Origin: Perca fluviatilis | Taxonomy: Eukaryota; Chordata; Actinopteri; Perciformes; Percidae | NCBI RefSeq assembly: GCF_010015445.1 | Contig: NC_053121.1 | Span: forward strand, 32,043,434-32,107,433 | DNA length: 64,000 nucleotides | Direction: 5' to 3' | In this document: in pieces, positions 12,752 to 24,954 of the stretch | Position numbering within the stretch: the stretch's first letter is position 1 | Layout of the letters: each line of letters begins with the position of its first letter | Translations under genes and position numbers: made by a program | The notes under the pieces: generated by a model | What the model was told of the DNA's origin: nothing | Seen by the model: the letters and a program-made list of their open reading frames with translations, nothing else | Databases searched by the model: none

Positions 12752-13309
12752 CATCTGTTGGACAGACAGCTGTTGGCTGACTCCGTCTGTTGTTATTCAC
12801 TCTGTCCAGAGTCTCCCTGATTCAAGCCGAGCCCAGAGTTCCTCCATCTCCTTCCAAATATGCTTTTATATTTCACTCCCCTCCTCTCCTCCCTCAAACC
12901 AGTCATCCGCCTGGAAGAACTTGCAGTTCTCTGCAATATGCTCGGGCGGTCAGAAAATTAAAGAGTCCTCCGTATGGGTTACATAAGAGCATCAGTGACA
13001 TCAGCGTGCAATCAGAGTTTGTTTGGTCCATTGCATTTATTGTAAGTGATGTGTTTGTGTGTTGAGCTTCCACAGATTAGAACTGTATGATACTTCAGCA
13101 GAACCGGAGAGAGTTAGAGCTGTATATTAGACCAATGTTGATCATTTATTAGTACTTGGCCTCTCATTGTTGTCCACCTCCAGCTTAAAACATTTGGTGC
13201 ATTTTGTTGGATTGCATGTTATTGTGTGATTGATTATTACCACCGAACCTGGCGCAATCTAATTCAGCATTTTGATTGGATTCCATACAGACATTGCACT
13301 CTGCTGCTA

Positions 13310-13590
13310 CTTCTAGTAATACTCCGCCTTGTTGGTTTTCTTCTTCCACTTCATCTTCTTCTTCGATTACTTCTTCTTGTACTACTAGGTACATCCTCTT
13401 TGACTTCTTCCATTACTACTTCTTTTATTACTACTTCTATTTTTTTTTTTTACAAAAATACGTTTTTGTACTACATCTTTTTCTTTTGCTACTTTTGCAT
13501 CATCATCATCATCATCATCACAATCATCATCTTCTTGTTCTTCTTCCTCGTCATCTTCTTCTTCTGTTGATTTGACATCTTCTTCTGCCT
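13310..13590. repeat. TTC/ATC low-complexity block
   Basis: Runs of ttctt, tact and a (CAT)n at 13498-13534, with a T11 run at 13441-13451. They produce spurious Leu/Phe- and His-rich readings. Confidence 0.85.
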
Positions 13591-14005
13591 AATTATTTTT
13601 TTTATCTTTTAATATTATTCATAAATATTTTTAACCAGTGTTGATATGTACATCATGGTCCAATGCAACAATGTGTATTCAGCAGCTTCAATCAAACATA
13701 CTGGTATTAAATTGGCCTTAAAAACTGATTTTGGCTAAATACTAGAATACTGGATGCCAAACTCTTATGATGCATTCATGTCACCTTGATGTTACATGAA
13801 ATGCTAAGGCTTGTGAAATATTTATTTGTCTTTGTATTGAAATAAACAAAGATTGAAGGGTCTTTATTGGGCATTTCATCTTTGACGTGCTTCATGTAGC
13901 TTGCCACAGCACTGCAATGAAAATGTAAATCAAAAAAAATTTCTGTTCTTTAACTTAAAAAAAAAAAAAAAAGTTCCCTGATTTTACCTGGTCTGCTCCT
14001 TGCAG

Positions 14006-14215
14006 GTCCGCTGGTCAGATGTAGGCGGGATGGAGGAGGTGAAGCTAAAACTGAAGCAGGCCGTGGAGTGGCCTCTGAGGCACCCTGAGGCCTTCATCCG
14101 CATGGGGATCCAGCCACCTAAAGGCGTCCTGCTTTATGGGCCCCCAGGCTGCTCCAAGACCATGATAGCCAAGGCCCTGGCTAATGAAAGTGGGCTCAAC
14201 TTCCTGGCTATTAAA
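14006..14215 (+). CDS. afg2a: AFG2A (SPATA5) internal exon: D2 start and Walker A
   Basis: A 210-nt, 70-codon exon in phase 0 at both ends. Its acceptor is ctccttgcag and its donor is gtgagt. It opens with [20 protein letters not shown], the typical N-terminal D2 signature of Cdc48/AFG2-type ATPases, followed by [20 protein letters not shown]. The D2 Walker A loop is GPPGCSKT at about residues 50-57 of the exon. The Cys-Ser pair instead of the usual Gly-Thr-Gly is what I expect for the AFG2 D2 domain and separates it from D1, so it is not a defect. The exon ends in [14 protein letters not shown], immediately before the GPEL pore-loop exon. It is the strongest identity evidence in the window: the frame is open, the splice sites are good and the residues are near-identical to the vertebrate protein as I remember it. 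Confidence 0.96.
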
Positions 14216-14359
14216 GTGAGTTTTCATCAATGAGTCATAATTATATTTTCTAAGAATGGTATGTTTTATTCTCTTTGTCTTGACAACATAAAAAAAAAGC
14301 CATTTTTTTCTGGTGTGCAGTGTATGTGCATCAATATGAACAAATTATGTATTACAGGT

Positions 14360-14577
14360 TAGGGATGTCATGAGAACCTGTACTTTGGTACCAAAATTCT
14401 AAAAACGTGACAGTACTCATTTTTCTACAGTAACGTAGGTACCGGGGGATGCAATTTTTTGCTTTAATTATTTTCTTCTTTTTTTACACACCGTGGTATT
14501 GACTTTGGTATCGAGTATCATGTTCTTTTGTTGGTATCAGTACCGACTACTACATTTTTGGTATCGTGACATCCCTC
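14360..14577 (+). mobile_element. hAT-type MITE, 218 bp, with 8-bp target duplication
   Basis: Left end tagggatgtcatgagaacc and right end ggtatcgtgacatccctc form imperfect inverted repeats. The perfect 8-bp direct repeat ttacaggt flanks the element at 14352-14359 and 14578-14585. The inside is rich in ggtaccg/ggtatcg motifs. No coding capacity is present. The TAGGGATG end and 8-bp duplication are typical of hAT elements. Confidence 0.85.
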
Positions 14578-16152
14578 TTACAGGTGTGCCTCTTCATATA
14601 CTATTCTGGTTGAGGGGAATGGAGCTAATCCAAAAAGTTCTCAGAAGTGACGATTAGCTTGATGATTGATGATTAGTTGATTCAATCTCATCTCACAGTC
14701 GGGGCCTTTCTAGCTCAACCTTTGTATATAACTTAACATAATCGGTGCACATTGCACTTGTGCATTGTTTCCCCCAGACTTTACTAATAACCATCTGACC
14801 AAAGGAAAGTGGTCAAAAGTTGAGTTGCTGTAACCCCTAACAAACAGTTTCCCTTTATTTCCCCTTCAGCTTAAAGTTTGGAAAAAAAGAACGTTATTCC
14901 ACTGACTGACATGTATCCTATAGAGTACATTCTCCATTGACGCTTTGTGATACTTACACTGAGTTTGTCAGTTAAATATTCAAACCCATGTTTTTTTTTC
15001 ATAGCTGCACCATTCCATCAAAGTGAAATATTCAGGATGTCTTCTGCATTATTTTATACATACATTCATACATTTATTTCTCAAAATTCCAGACTGACAT
15101 ATTTGCTATCCTGAGAAACTTTGGGATTTCCACTACAAGTAAAAAATAAAAAATAAAAATAAAAAGTTCTGTGTGTTATGTAATGAGTGGTCGACCAGTG
15201 GGATTTAAGAGGTCAATACACATCTAATATATAATACACATTCAAAATAACAAACAAAATCATCCACGTATTGCATACACAGTATATTGATTGTGTCAAA
15301 GTAGTGCTAGTGGAGATGTTTCTCTGATGACCTGGAGGCTGTCTGACTGCCCAACTTCCTGTGCAGAAAGCTTCCCTGTCTGACCTTTAACCTTGTGTTT
15401 GTCCCCTCTCATTCATCACCCCATCCTCTCTGCCTCCCCCTCGGTCACCTGCACCTCTGCCCATTCAGGCCTGGTTGACAGAGATTGATTGATCATGTTG
15501 TTGGATTTTTGATCAGTAAACATTTCCAAAGCTGTTGCCATGCGAGACAGCACGCTTCGACAGAATCTCTCAACCAGGGTCATTAAACCATCGGCAAATG
15601 CGGGTGGGATTCGCGAGCTGGTTTTTGTCTGTTTTATTTGCTTTTTATGATGTTGTGGTATGCACAGGGACAACGTTCTTTGGGTTTTCTTTAAATGCAG
15701 ACACATGTAGAATTTGTAATCCTCCAATTATGTCTAAACTCGACTCTTATCCAGAGTCCACCATCCTGACATGACTCACCACTTCACAAATGTACAATGT
15801 TTTCACTTTTACTCTAGTGTAGGCGACGTTATCATTATTGCTGAACTATGTTTTGTGTTTAACACCAAGGTGATTAAAAAAAAAAAAAAAAAGTCTTGTG
15901 CAGCAGTTTTCAAGTCATCAGGAAGAGTATCTGCTTTATGAAAAGGTTAAAGAACATACAGTCCCTCCCGCTGATAGCCGTTCTCCAGCATCTGCAATAA
16001 CAGTATCATGTTTTTCCAGTGCAGCGGTTGCTTTGACATAGATACGTTATTCAGATTTAAATGTGGATACTTTAAGGCTCAGTCTGTTTCCTCTGTGTGA
16101 AAAAGCCCTATTATCATCTTGTCAATTTCAGTTTCCTCCCACTGCAGCCACT

Positions 16153-16259
<107 letters not shown>

Positions 16260-17225
16260 CCGCAGATGCATGTGTGCACAAAAACACACACTTGTATCTC
16301 TACACTGTCAATGGTTTTAAACTCACCATGTCCAGTCCTTGGCTGTGCCTTAAGAGAGAGGAACCTGGGAGTAATGAGTCAACCTCCACACTTACTGCAG
16401 GAGACAAAAGGGCTGGGAGTTAAGTGTCGTCTCCTCCGTCGGCCCAGAGGTGTTGAAAGGGTGGATTGCAGGGGAGGAAGTTCTTCTGAGGGCTGAGTGG
16501 ATGTTTATCTGCTTCAGAGTGAGGGAGAGAAGAAAAGAGCGAGAGGGTATAGGAGGTTCAGTTAGTCGTAGTAGTTGTAGTAGTAATAAAAGTAAGATTA
16601 GCAGTGGTAGTAGAGTGTTAGGTGGAGTAGTAGAAGCACATGTGTTTGTGGCAGTATTTGTAGATAATGTCCACACTAACCCGGATAAATGCAGTTAGCG
16701 TGTGAAAAGAGCATGCTGCGCACAGTACGTTTCTTTGTGACATTTCTGAAATGTTTCCCGTCCACTCTGAAATGCCCTAAACAATTGGTAAATGGCTTAA
16801 TCTCTTCTTCCTCCTCTCTCTTTGTCAGCAAACAACAAAACCATGCTTTACAGCCACCATCTGGTGGGACAGACAGACTGGTTATTACACAGGCTCTCCG
16901 TCATTTCTTACATTGTGTGTCAGTACATCTGAATTACACTATTTAGTCGTTGTCATTGTTTTTCCAATTATGTTGTCAGATAACTAAACACATCACGTCA
17001 AATGATTTGATTTCAGCTCATAACTTCTACCTCTCTTAACCAATAGAACAGAAATTCCTCATTTATGCATAATAATGCTGTACTGTTCCCATACTGCTAC
17101 AAAGCACATAGAAATGTCTGTGCAGCATACTTTATCTATTTATATTTTTTTATTTTTTAAATCTCAGTTTTTACAGTCCACACTAAAACATGAGTGAAAA
17201 TCCTGGTGTTGGCAGCAGTTAGTAG

Positions 17226-17649
17226 TAGAGATGGTCCGATACCACTTTTTTGCTTCCCGATACCGATTCCGATACCTGAACTTGCGTATCGGCCGATACC
17301 GAGTACCGATCCGATACCAGTGAGTCATATATTTCATTATGTTTTAACATCTGTATACTACTATCTCTGTATGGATGTGATATGATTTCTTTCTTTGTTG
17401 TCGGTCTGGCTCAGGTTAAACTCTTTGTGAAACATGAACAAACGCAAACAAGGAATGCCCCAGAACTTTCTTTTATAGTTATAATGAAAAAGAACATAAA
17501 TAAACTACTTTAACGTAGATTTTCTTTAGGGCTTCATTACGTGGTATCGGATCGGTGCATAAACTCCAGTACTTCCCGATACCGATACCAGCGTTTTAGG
17601 CAGTATCGGAGCCGATACCGATACTGGTATCGGTATCGGAACATCTCTA
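17226..17649 (+). mobile_element. hAT-type MITE, 424 bp, with perfect 8-bp target duplication
   Basis: Left end tagagatggtccgatacc and right end ggtatcggaacatctcta are inverted repeats with one mismatch in 18. The direct repeat gttagtag occurs at 17218-17225 and 17650-17657. Both sub-terminal regions carry clusters of ccgatacc/ggtatcgg motifs, likely transposase binding sites. The interior is AT-rich and non-coding. Confidence 0.9.
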
Positions 17650-18447
17650 GTTAGTAGTAAAGTAATTGTGACACAGTGGCAGAAATATCCAAATATCTCT
17701 TCATCTTCTAACAAATCCAGCTGTCCATGTTGCATATATTGTTGATTTAAACTAAATGTGATCCTTTGTTTTGGTCACAAGTTTTGCCTTTGAGAACATG
17801 CCAACAGAAATCTGATTTAATTTGATGTGTACTAAGAGCAGCAGTGGTAATAACAACAGTGGTAGTAGCAGTATTAGCAGTACTATTGTACCATCAATGG
17901 TGTGGAAAGTAGCAAACACGGTACTGTAGGAAAAGGTTTTGGTGAGAAATTTCTTCATTTGCCAGTGGAACCACAGACGTTACACACAAACATAAACCGG
18001 TGAGTAGGCTAATATGAACAGCACTGTGGAATTACGCCACACACACCCTGCTGTCCTTCATGACATTCCCACGCTGCTTTATCACAGTTTCACTCTGTTG
18101 CTCTTTTTAATCTCCAAAAGACGCCACAGAACAGCAGCTGCTGCTCAGAATGTTAGCTCTCAGTTCAAACCATCTACCAACATTGTGGCACTGAGTAATA
18201 CTTCACAAAACATAACCATAATTAGTCAGGAGTGTCCGGAAGATGATGGCAATTACTTACTGCTGCTAGATATTTTAAACTCAACCTCAGTCATCATCTC
18301 TACGGATCTGTTAGTTCGTCATGAATGGAACATAACATAGCACTCTAGCTTGATTATTAAATAATATAATGCAACCTAGACATGTTGTCAGCATGTCAAA
18401 TTATAGAGCAAATTTTACCACTCAAATAATGTTTAAACTTTTTTTAG

Positions 18448-18501
18448 GGTCCAGAATTACTGAGCAAGTATGTTGGAGAGTCTGAGAGAGCTGTGCGAGA
18501 G
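18448..18501 (+). CDS. afg2a: AFG2A (SPATA5) micro-exon: D2 pore loop 1
   Basis: An 18-codon exon, phase 0 at both ends. Acceptor is ctttttttag and donor is gtatgt. It encodes GPELLSKYVGESERAVRE, the invariant AAA+ segment between Walker A and Walker B. The KYVG motif is the substrate-gripping pore loop 1 with its aromatic residue, and GESE.AVRE follows. It joins in frame to LAIK of the previous exon and to VFRKAR of the next. It is too short to be found as an open reading frame and was located by reading the intron for the GPEL motif. Confidence 0.95.
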
Positions 18502-18792
18502 GTATGTACATTTGCCTTCCATAACCTGATTATTGCAATGAGAGTTAATTATACTATATTATTATTATTATTATTATTATACTATTATGCAAGCTGACAT
18601 TCTTTCTGGACCACGTTAACCATCCAAACCATTTTTAGTTGCTGATGTAATGAACAGATGACCTGAGATGTAATTTATGACAACAACGAGTGCTGTATTT
18701 CCTGTGTATGTTTGTGCTGAGAATGATTCATTGATCCTGTTAAAGATTTTTCCCATTTTCCTCTCCTCTATTGTTGCCAACACTGCTCGCAG
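18502..18792 (+). other. AFG2A short intron, 291 bp
   Basis: Short intron with donor gtatgt, acceptor ctcgcag and a small (TTA)n at 18558-18581. Nothing else is seen in it. Confidence 0.9.
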
Positions 18793-18872
18793 GTGTTTAG
18801 GAAGGCAAGGGCTGTCGCTCCCTCCATCGTCTTCTTTGATGAGATTGACGCTCTGGCCAGTGAAAGAGGAAG
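18793..18872 (+). CDS. afg2a: AFG2A (SPATA5) exon: D2 Walker B
   Basis: An 80-nt exon with acceptor gctcgcag and donor gtacgc. It starts in phase 0 and ends after two bases (AG) of a Ser codon completed by the next exon. It encodes [20 protein letters not shown] followed by [14 protein letters not shown] is the D2 Walker B motif with the catalytic Asp-Glu pair intact. The intron before it is only 291 bp, the shortest in this part of the gene. A different-frame reading across the exon boundaries is not real. Confidence 0.95.
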
Positions 18873-20659
18873 GTACGCACTGTTACTTTTAACACCATAG
18901 AAAGAGGTCTAGAATTAGAAGAAAAGATGCCAAGAGGCTGCACAATGAACAGGGAAAAACACAGTCCTTGCCCACTTGATGAATTTCTCTAAAAGTTCAC
19001 TGTTGGCCACGGCTACTGTCCACTGTTCACTTTTTTTTCAGCACTGTGGTCAGTCATTGTCCAGCGACGACGAATCATCGCACAGTCATCGCTGCAGTCC
19101 GCTTTAATTTACCATCCCGCGCCTGTGTCCCAGCTTCTCTCACAAAGATTCACTTATGAATGGATGGAGCAAACATCCCAAAATGTCTGCATGACTGCAC
19201 TATCAAAGCCAGCCACTCGGGTTCCCATGGTGTCCTCTTAGACTTTTGCGGCTTTTTGCTACCGGCGAACACAAAACTCAGTCTTGTCCGGAGGCGCTTT
19301 AGTGGGATGGCACTGGGAACATCTGTGGCTTAAAGGAAAGAGGACGGGGGGCGGACAGAGGACACAGACCGGAGGCACACAAACACTTCATTGTGCCCGT
19401 CCACGGCAGATGGGGAAGACCAAATATGCAGCATGCTTCCTGGTAAACCAGTCGATGAAACTAAATGTTGTAGGAAGGAGCACAGAAAGGCCAACGAGCT
19501 GCCCCTATAACTTCTATATGGGAGCCCTCTGTCAGATGCTTTATAAGCTAAACAGCATCTAACACGTTACACATTTTGTTTTTGTTAAAAGTCCCTCCGA
19601 TCATGAAATGTAGTATTATATCTTAACAGTTTAACAAAAAAAGTATTGGGTGTGTGTGTGATATGTAAATGTCAAACTTTTCTATACTATTCCATCTCAC
19701 CTTTCCTTATTAGAATCACCACCATTCATTAAAATTCTCATCACAGGACTTCTTAACACAAATATTTTTTTTAAAAGAGTTTGTAAATAACTCAGTAACT
19801 TAATCCTCTTATTGTTGACACTATTTTTCTACCTTTATACCCTAACCGATTAAATCATTCAAACTACAAAGCGAGATAAGCCAGGCCGTTCAGTAGACTG
19901 CACTTTGGAGTCTGCATTGTTTCCCGAAGCAACCTGGCACATAGTTTTTGTACTTTGATGATTTGTGCAGTCTTGACTCACTTCCAGTGTACGGGATACA
20001 ACTCTATTGCAACTTGTCTTCATCAATCAGTTTTCTGTCGGTGGGACTGACAAGTTCTGTCTTCTTTTTTTGTTTAATTTTGCGAATGTACTCGGATCCC
20101 CCACCCAGCTGCAGCTTTCACCAATAATGCGTGCAGCGTGAGAGTTTGCCGGCTTGCTGCGACAGACGTGGGGCTGGACCCGTGCCTCCAGGCCACTCGC
20201 TATTTTAATATTGCACTTAGCGCTGATCTATGAAGGTTATTTATTGGTCTTATTCACTTCCTGCCATTTTTAATCAATGAAGTGGCTCACGGATGCCAGC
20301 AAGAATTCAAAACTGTTGACACAACCAGACAGCCTCTGTTGTAGTGTGTTGTGTTTTTTTTTTTTCTTCCTCCCTCTCGAGGCAGGAGATGAGAAGCACC
20401 TGTAAATCTGTCAGCCTACCTGCCACGAGTCTCAACTGGCGGAATGAAATGAAGAAGACAGAAAGAAGACAGGAAGAGAGGCAAACTAGGGGAGACAAAA
20501 ACAAGACAGTGAACGCTAGAAGCAGAGACTGGCGGATGAAAAAAAGACGAAGAAGAATTGAAAATGAACTCGCTGACCGAGAACCTAGAGAAGATAATTA
20601 CGAGAAATGAAGAATGTTGGATTTGGAAAAGAACAATGAAAAGAAAGTGAAATGATTCG

Positions 20660-21010
20660 ATGAAAGTCCAAAGTGGTCTCCCTCTCTCATTGTCTCTCTG
20701 TCCCTCCTCTCCTTTTCTGTCACCGTCATCCTCTTCTTTCCCCACACTCTCTATAGTGACTCTTTTTCAGACATCCTCTGTCCTTTTGTCTCTCCCTCTA
20801 TTGCTCACTCTCTCTCACCACCTTTATTATTTTTTTCCCTCATATTTTTTTCATCTCATATTCTCCATCTCATACCCCTTCTCTCTCCAATTCATCACTC
20901 TGTCCTGCTCTCCCTAATCCCCTTGCCTCCTTTCCTTTTCTCCCCACTGTCTCCCCTCACACAAACTTTCTCCCCCTCTCTTTCCCTCTCTTTTTCTCTC
21001 CCTTCATATC
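20660..21010. repeat. Long pyrimidine-rich tract
   Basis: About 350 bp strongly biased to C and T on the plus strand (ctctctc, cctcc, tttttc). It gives a spurious Ser/Leu-rich reading on the plus strand and a Glu/Arg/Lys-rich one on the minus strand. It follows a purine-rich stretch at about 20450-20660. Confidence 0.8.
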
Positions 21011-22795
21011 TCAGTGACAGAGCTCCTTTGTGTTCCTCTGCGGCCTTGTCTCTGCTAATGACGTCTGGCACTTCCGCTGGCCCTGTCAACAGAGACTGTG
21101 TGTGTGTTTGAGCTGAGAAGGGTGGCTGTCTGCACTGCACTATGGAAAATAACCTTGTAATGCAGTGGCTAACACATTGATGAGTTTCTTAAAAGTATAA
21201 GGCTTGTGAAATTCTATATTATTTTTTACTTACTGTAACAAATCCTACTAAAAGTATTGCTGGCGTAGGCAATGCCTGATATTTGTTATTCCTCTGTGCC
21301 GTAGAGCTCCATTGCTAAAAAAAATAAAAAAATATGATTTTCTAAAAACATCAATGGGCCACACTGTTGCACTGGGTGACATGTTCCCTCATTACCATGA
21401 ACACACACACTGTAGTTTATGCTAAGTACACTGTCCTGGTGCCCCAAATACTCACTAGAGCATCAAATGTAAATTGCTGAAAATAGTTCCCATCAAATGC
21501 ACTATTTACTCCTGTTTGCAAATAACCACAGTGCCCAGCGGTTTTAGGGAATTATTTAGCTTTTTGTTTTAAAATGAGCCATGAAATGGCACACTCACTT
21601 TGTTTGATCATTTCTTTAACAAATTAGGGTATTGTGGATCTTTTGCATTTTCTTTGCAGGAATGTTCCATTTATCATCACAAAGGGATCTTCACATCTTC
21701 TATTCTTTTACTCATCTCTAGCACACTAAAAAAGGGCATGTCTCTAATTTAAGTTCTCTGTATTACGTGAAATGCATGAATGCACACACGCTTTCCTCTT
21801 CCACATCACATCGAGGTCATGGGGACACAATTTGAATCCCGTAAGAACAGTTACCCTATTGAAAGGCAAAACGGAAATACATTAAATGAATATCCGGGCT
21901 GTCACTTGTTATTTATTATTCCAACTATCATTCGAACATCACAGAATTACAGTGTATAAGCCATCAGACAGTAACTTGTACTCGGGCAGGGGGCGTTTCT
22001 TCTTCTAAGTTACCTGTTGGCTTGTTAAATGAGGCAGTGGATGCACTGCGAATGAGTTGCACAGTGTCAGTTTTACAATGTTGGGGAAGAGGCAGTTATC
22101 AAAAATGGGGGTTAATTTAATGAAAATCGTAAGAATTATGACTTTATATATTCTACTTTGCACACACGATATCTCGTGCGATCTTTAGAGTATGGACACC
22201 TGGGTGGGATAAACTCCAGCATTTCCAGACTTTGCTAGATTGGCAGAACAGAGGCACAGCATTTACAAGTCCAAACAAGGTGACATATTTGTGAACTTTG
22301 TCTAAAGGAAGGCTGCTGTTGCAGTTCAGTCGTACGTCATTGGCAGGAAAGCTCTCTTTTGCTGCCAAAGCCTTTTCTTTCTTGAAGAAGAATTGCACTA
22401 ATGAAAGAACCTGCCATCAGAGTGTCAGTGAAACTATTCAGAAGTTCTCTACAAGTATTAAAAAACTGGAGAATTTTCATCATTACGTAATAATAATAAA
22501 AAAAAAATTGACTTCTGGGAGCAGGACATTGCATGCTGCTACATATTTGTATAATCTCTCATTCATCCATCACACATTCATTTCCATTCTTTTTCCCTCC
22601 ATTATTCCATGTGTCTCCTTTCTATACGCATTTGTTCTTTCCACCCTAGTTCCCTACATTTCTTTACAGTAGGCTGTTCATCCTCCCACCCATCCACCCA
22701 TCCATCATTTATCTGTAAGTCATCAGTTTACGCCATCAATAATTTCCCAAGTTTCTGACTAATTAACATACGTCCCTTTCTCTCTCCATCATCAA

Positions 22796-22832
22796 TCCAT
22801 CCATCCATCCATCCATCCATCCATCCATCCAT
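22796..22832. repeat. (CCAT)n microsatellite
   Basis: Nine or so tandem ccat units about 100 bp upstream of the sensor 1 exon. Confidence 0.95.
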
Positions 22833-22928
22833 ACAATCGTCCATCCACCACACATCAATCTCATCTCTGTTTCCCTCTCTTTGGATCCTGTCCACTCATC
22901 TGTCTTGTGTTCTCATCCACCCCTTCAG

Positions 22929-23055
22929 CTCTTCGGGCTCCAGTGGTGTAGGCGACCGGGTCCTGGCTCAGCTCCTGACAGAGATGGACGGCATCGAGCA
23001 GCTCCGAGACGTCACTGTGCTGGCCGCCACCAACCGGCCCGACATGATCGATAAG
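22929..23055 (+). CDS. afg2a: AFG2A (SPATA5) exon: D2 sensor 1 region
   Basis: A 127-nt exon with acceptor ccccttcag and donor gtaaac. Its first base completes the Ser codon begun in the preceding exon. After a Ser/Gly-rich loop ([11 protein letters not shown], the same length as I recall for the human loop) it encodes [20 protein letters not shown] and [18 protein letters not shown] carries the sensor 1 Asn. The exon ends at Lys in phase 0, where the next exon should begin with an Ala-Leu-x-Arg-Pro-Gly-Arg block holding the arginine finger. That block was not found in the remaining 40.9 kb by eye. Confidence 0.96.
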
Positions 23056-23687
23056 GTAAACAGACGGCAGCTCTCGTGTCTTTATCTCCCCTTCCTCCTC
23101 TTTTGTCCCTGATTGATAAGGTTGAGGAGATGTTGTGTGTTTGTCTCTCTTGTCTCCTCCTTTCCCCTCCCATCCTCTGTTGTACATGATTGATGAGGTT
23201 AAAGGTCGCCTGCTTCGGTCCGTCTTCCTCGACTCTCTCTCTTTGGATGCTGTCACTGCATTGTTTTTGTGCGGTTGAATTTGTCGCCGGAGTGTTTTGT
23301 ACACCTTGTTTGGTTTTGGTGTTTGAAGTCATTTCTGAGCTTCTATCTATTTAGTTTGGCATGTTTGGCTAAATGGCGCCAAATAGCTTTCTGTCCTCTT
23401 CCAAAAGATCAAATAGAAAAATAACTTCAACACACTAAAGGTTTATGGGTATACGGATATGGCCGTTTCCATTTAAAAACTCATCAGATTGAGTGTTAAC
23501 CAGACTCCGGAAATTATGTTTTTATCAAGAACACCAGCATCTGTTGCTGCCTTCACAACATTCATGCTTCCCACACAATTTATCCTAATTACTTTGGTTT
23601 TCCACGAGTGCAACCAGGAGATTGATATTTATGGTTTTGAGTGAAGTGTCTCCAACAACTATTCTATGGATAGCCGTGAAATTAAGG

Positions 23688-24238
23688 GGCCATCCACACG
23701 GAGATGCTTTTTGGCGTAAATGCACGTTTTGCATCGTTTTGGCCGATCGTCCAAACGAATCCTGTAAACGCACTGCCTGAAGACGCACTTTTTTGAAACC
23801 TGGTCCCAGGGAGAAAAAATTCGAAAACGGCGCCCTTGTGTCTTCGTTTGGACGGTGTATCAATGATGTCATCGCCACACCCCTTGATCTCTAGCCTTCG
23901 ACCTCTTACCCCGCGACGACATCTCATAACAACAACAATAATGGCGGACTACGTGCTTGTGTTCCTGCCGGAGAAGATATTGAGCCTATTAGGGTTACTA
24001 GGGCTGTTTGGTTTCTTCTTCTACTGTCTGTTTGTATACAGCACGCAAGCTTCATGCGCATGCTCCGCCTCTTCTTCTCCAGTTTGGGTGAATTTCTGTA
24101 GCAGAAACAGCGCCACCTATAGGCCTGGAATAGGAAGTAGCATGTTGAGTCGTTTACAAATAGATCCGTTTGGACGTAAACATTGTTGGAACGATACCAG
24201 GGAAGACGGGGAAAAAGATTGTTTTGGTACGTGGCCTT
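23688..24238 (+). mobile_element. Fish MITE with 'ggggccatccacacgg' terminus
   Basis: The left end ggggccatccacacggagat is followed by gctttttggcgtaaatgcac and catcgttttggccgatcgtc, then tccaaacgaatcc. The right part holds gatccgtttggacgtaaac and ends near ttttggtacgtggcctta. A minus-strand fragment with the same terminal 85 bp lies at 35336-35422. I recognise it as a repeated fish family. A plus-strand frame from 23941 begins MADYVLVFLPEKILSLLGLL and is hydrophobic, but I do not assign it a function. Confidence 0.6.
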
Positions 24239-24954
24239 AGTACAGACGTTCACCGCCCTCTCCACTTTTTGAAAAAATGCACATGCGCAACACTCTGCTC
24301 CCGAGAGGGAACGCCTATTAAACGTGTGCACAAGAGTGCACTGTTTATAAGTTGCTGTCGGCATGGTTCATACAAGCCTACTTTCCCAAAGAAGATTTGC
24401 ACTTTTTCACAAATGGAGAGGTTTACCGTGTCTGCGCGGTGCGTGACTTGTGCCAGGGCTAGCATCGCTAATCATAGCTTACATCAACTTTTACTAGCAG
24501 TGATTTTAAATGGATTTCTCCAAATAGCATGCCAACATTTACCTGTTGAGTAGAAACTTCGCGACTGAGGCATCAGTGGGAAGCCCAACCTGTGCTTTTA
24601 GCGCACGCCAGCGTGTGAAATATTCTCCCAAAAACAGTCTGTTTCTTTCTTCAGAGGCCTTTCTCTTCTTGTCATACAATTCCTAGACACTTTTTCTCTT
24701 GCGACCCTCAGACATTTTGAAAAAACACGGTGAGAACGGCGAGCTTCAATGAATGGCTGAAACCGTAGCTCACTACCTATGCTCACCACACATATACACC
24801 TGAAAGTGCGCATGCGCAGAAAGCGAAAACTACCTAGGGACGAGCACGTACAACGGCCTTACGTAAACATATCACCAGAATGATTGACAACTAGGAGGAC
24901 CAATAGTCTTGATGATCCACCCGGAAAAAGAAAATCCTCCATAATACCTTTAAT

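Larger units (their letters stand above)
7229..14005 (+). other. AFG2A intron, 6.8 kb
   Basis: Intron with donor gtacct and acceptor tgcag. It holds a minus-strand SINE (7251-7440), a Harbinger-like relic (about 7445-8005), a hAT-type MITE copy (12154-12457), purine/pyrimidine-rich stretches (11500-12120 and 12540-12760), and a T/ATC-rich low-complexity block (13310-13590). Between 8360 and 11500 I see unique AT-rich sequence with no gene. Confidence 0.85.
18873..22928 (+). other. AFG2A intron, 4.1 kb
   Basis: Intron with donor gtacgc and acceptor cccttcag. It holds a long pyrimidine-rich tract (20660-21010) and a (CCAT)n at 22796-22832 just upstream of the exon. The rest is unique AT-rich sequence without coding signal. 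Confidence 0.88.

Noticed and set aside
18014..18340. 108-codon plus-strand open reading upstream of the pore-loop exon
   Set aside because: No homology recognised, and it is not needed for AFG2A because LAIK joins GPEL directly in all relatives I recall.
22796..22832. CRISPR-like regular repeat
   Set aside because: A plain CCAT microsatellite in a vertebrate intron without spacers.
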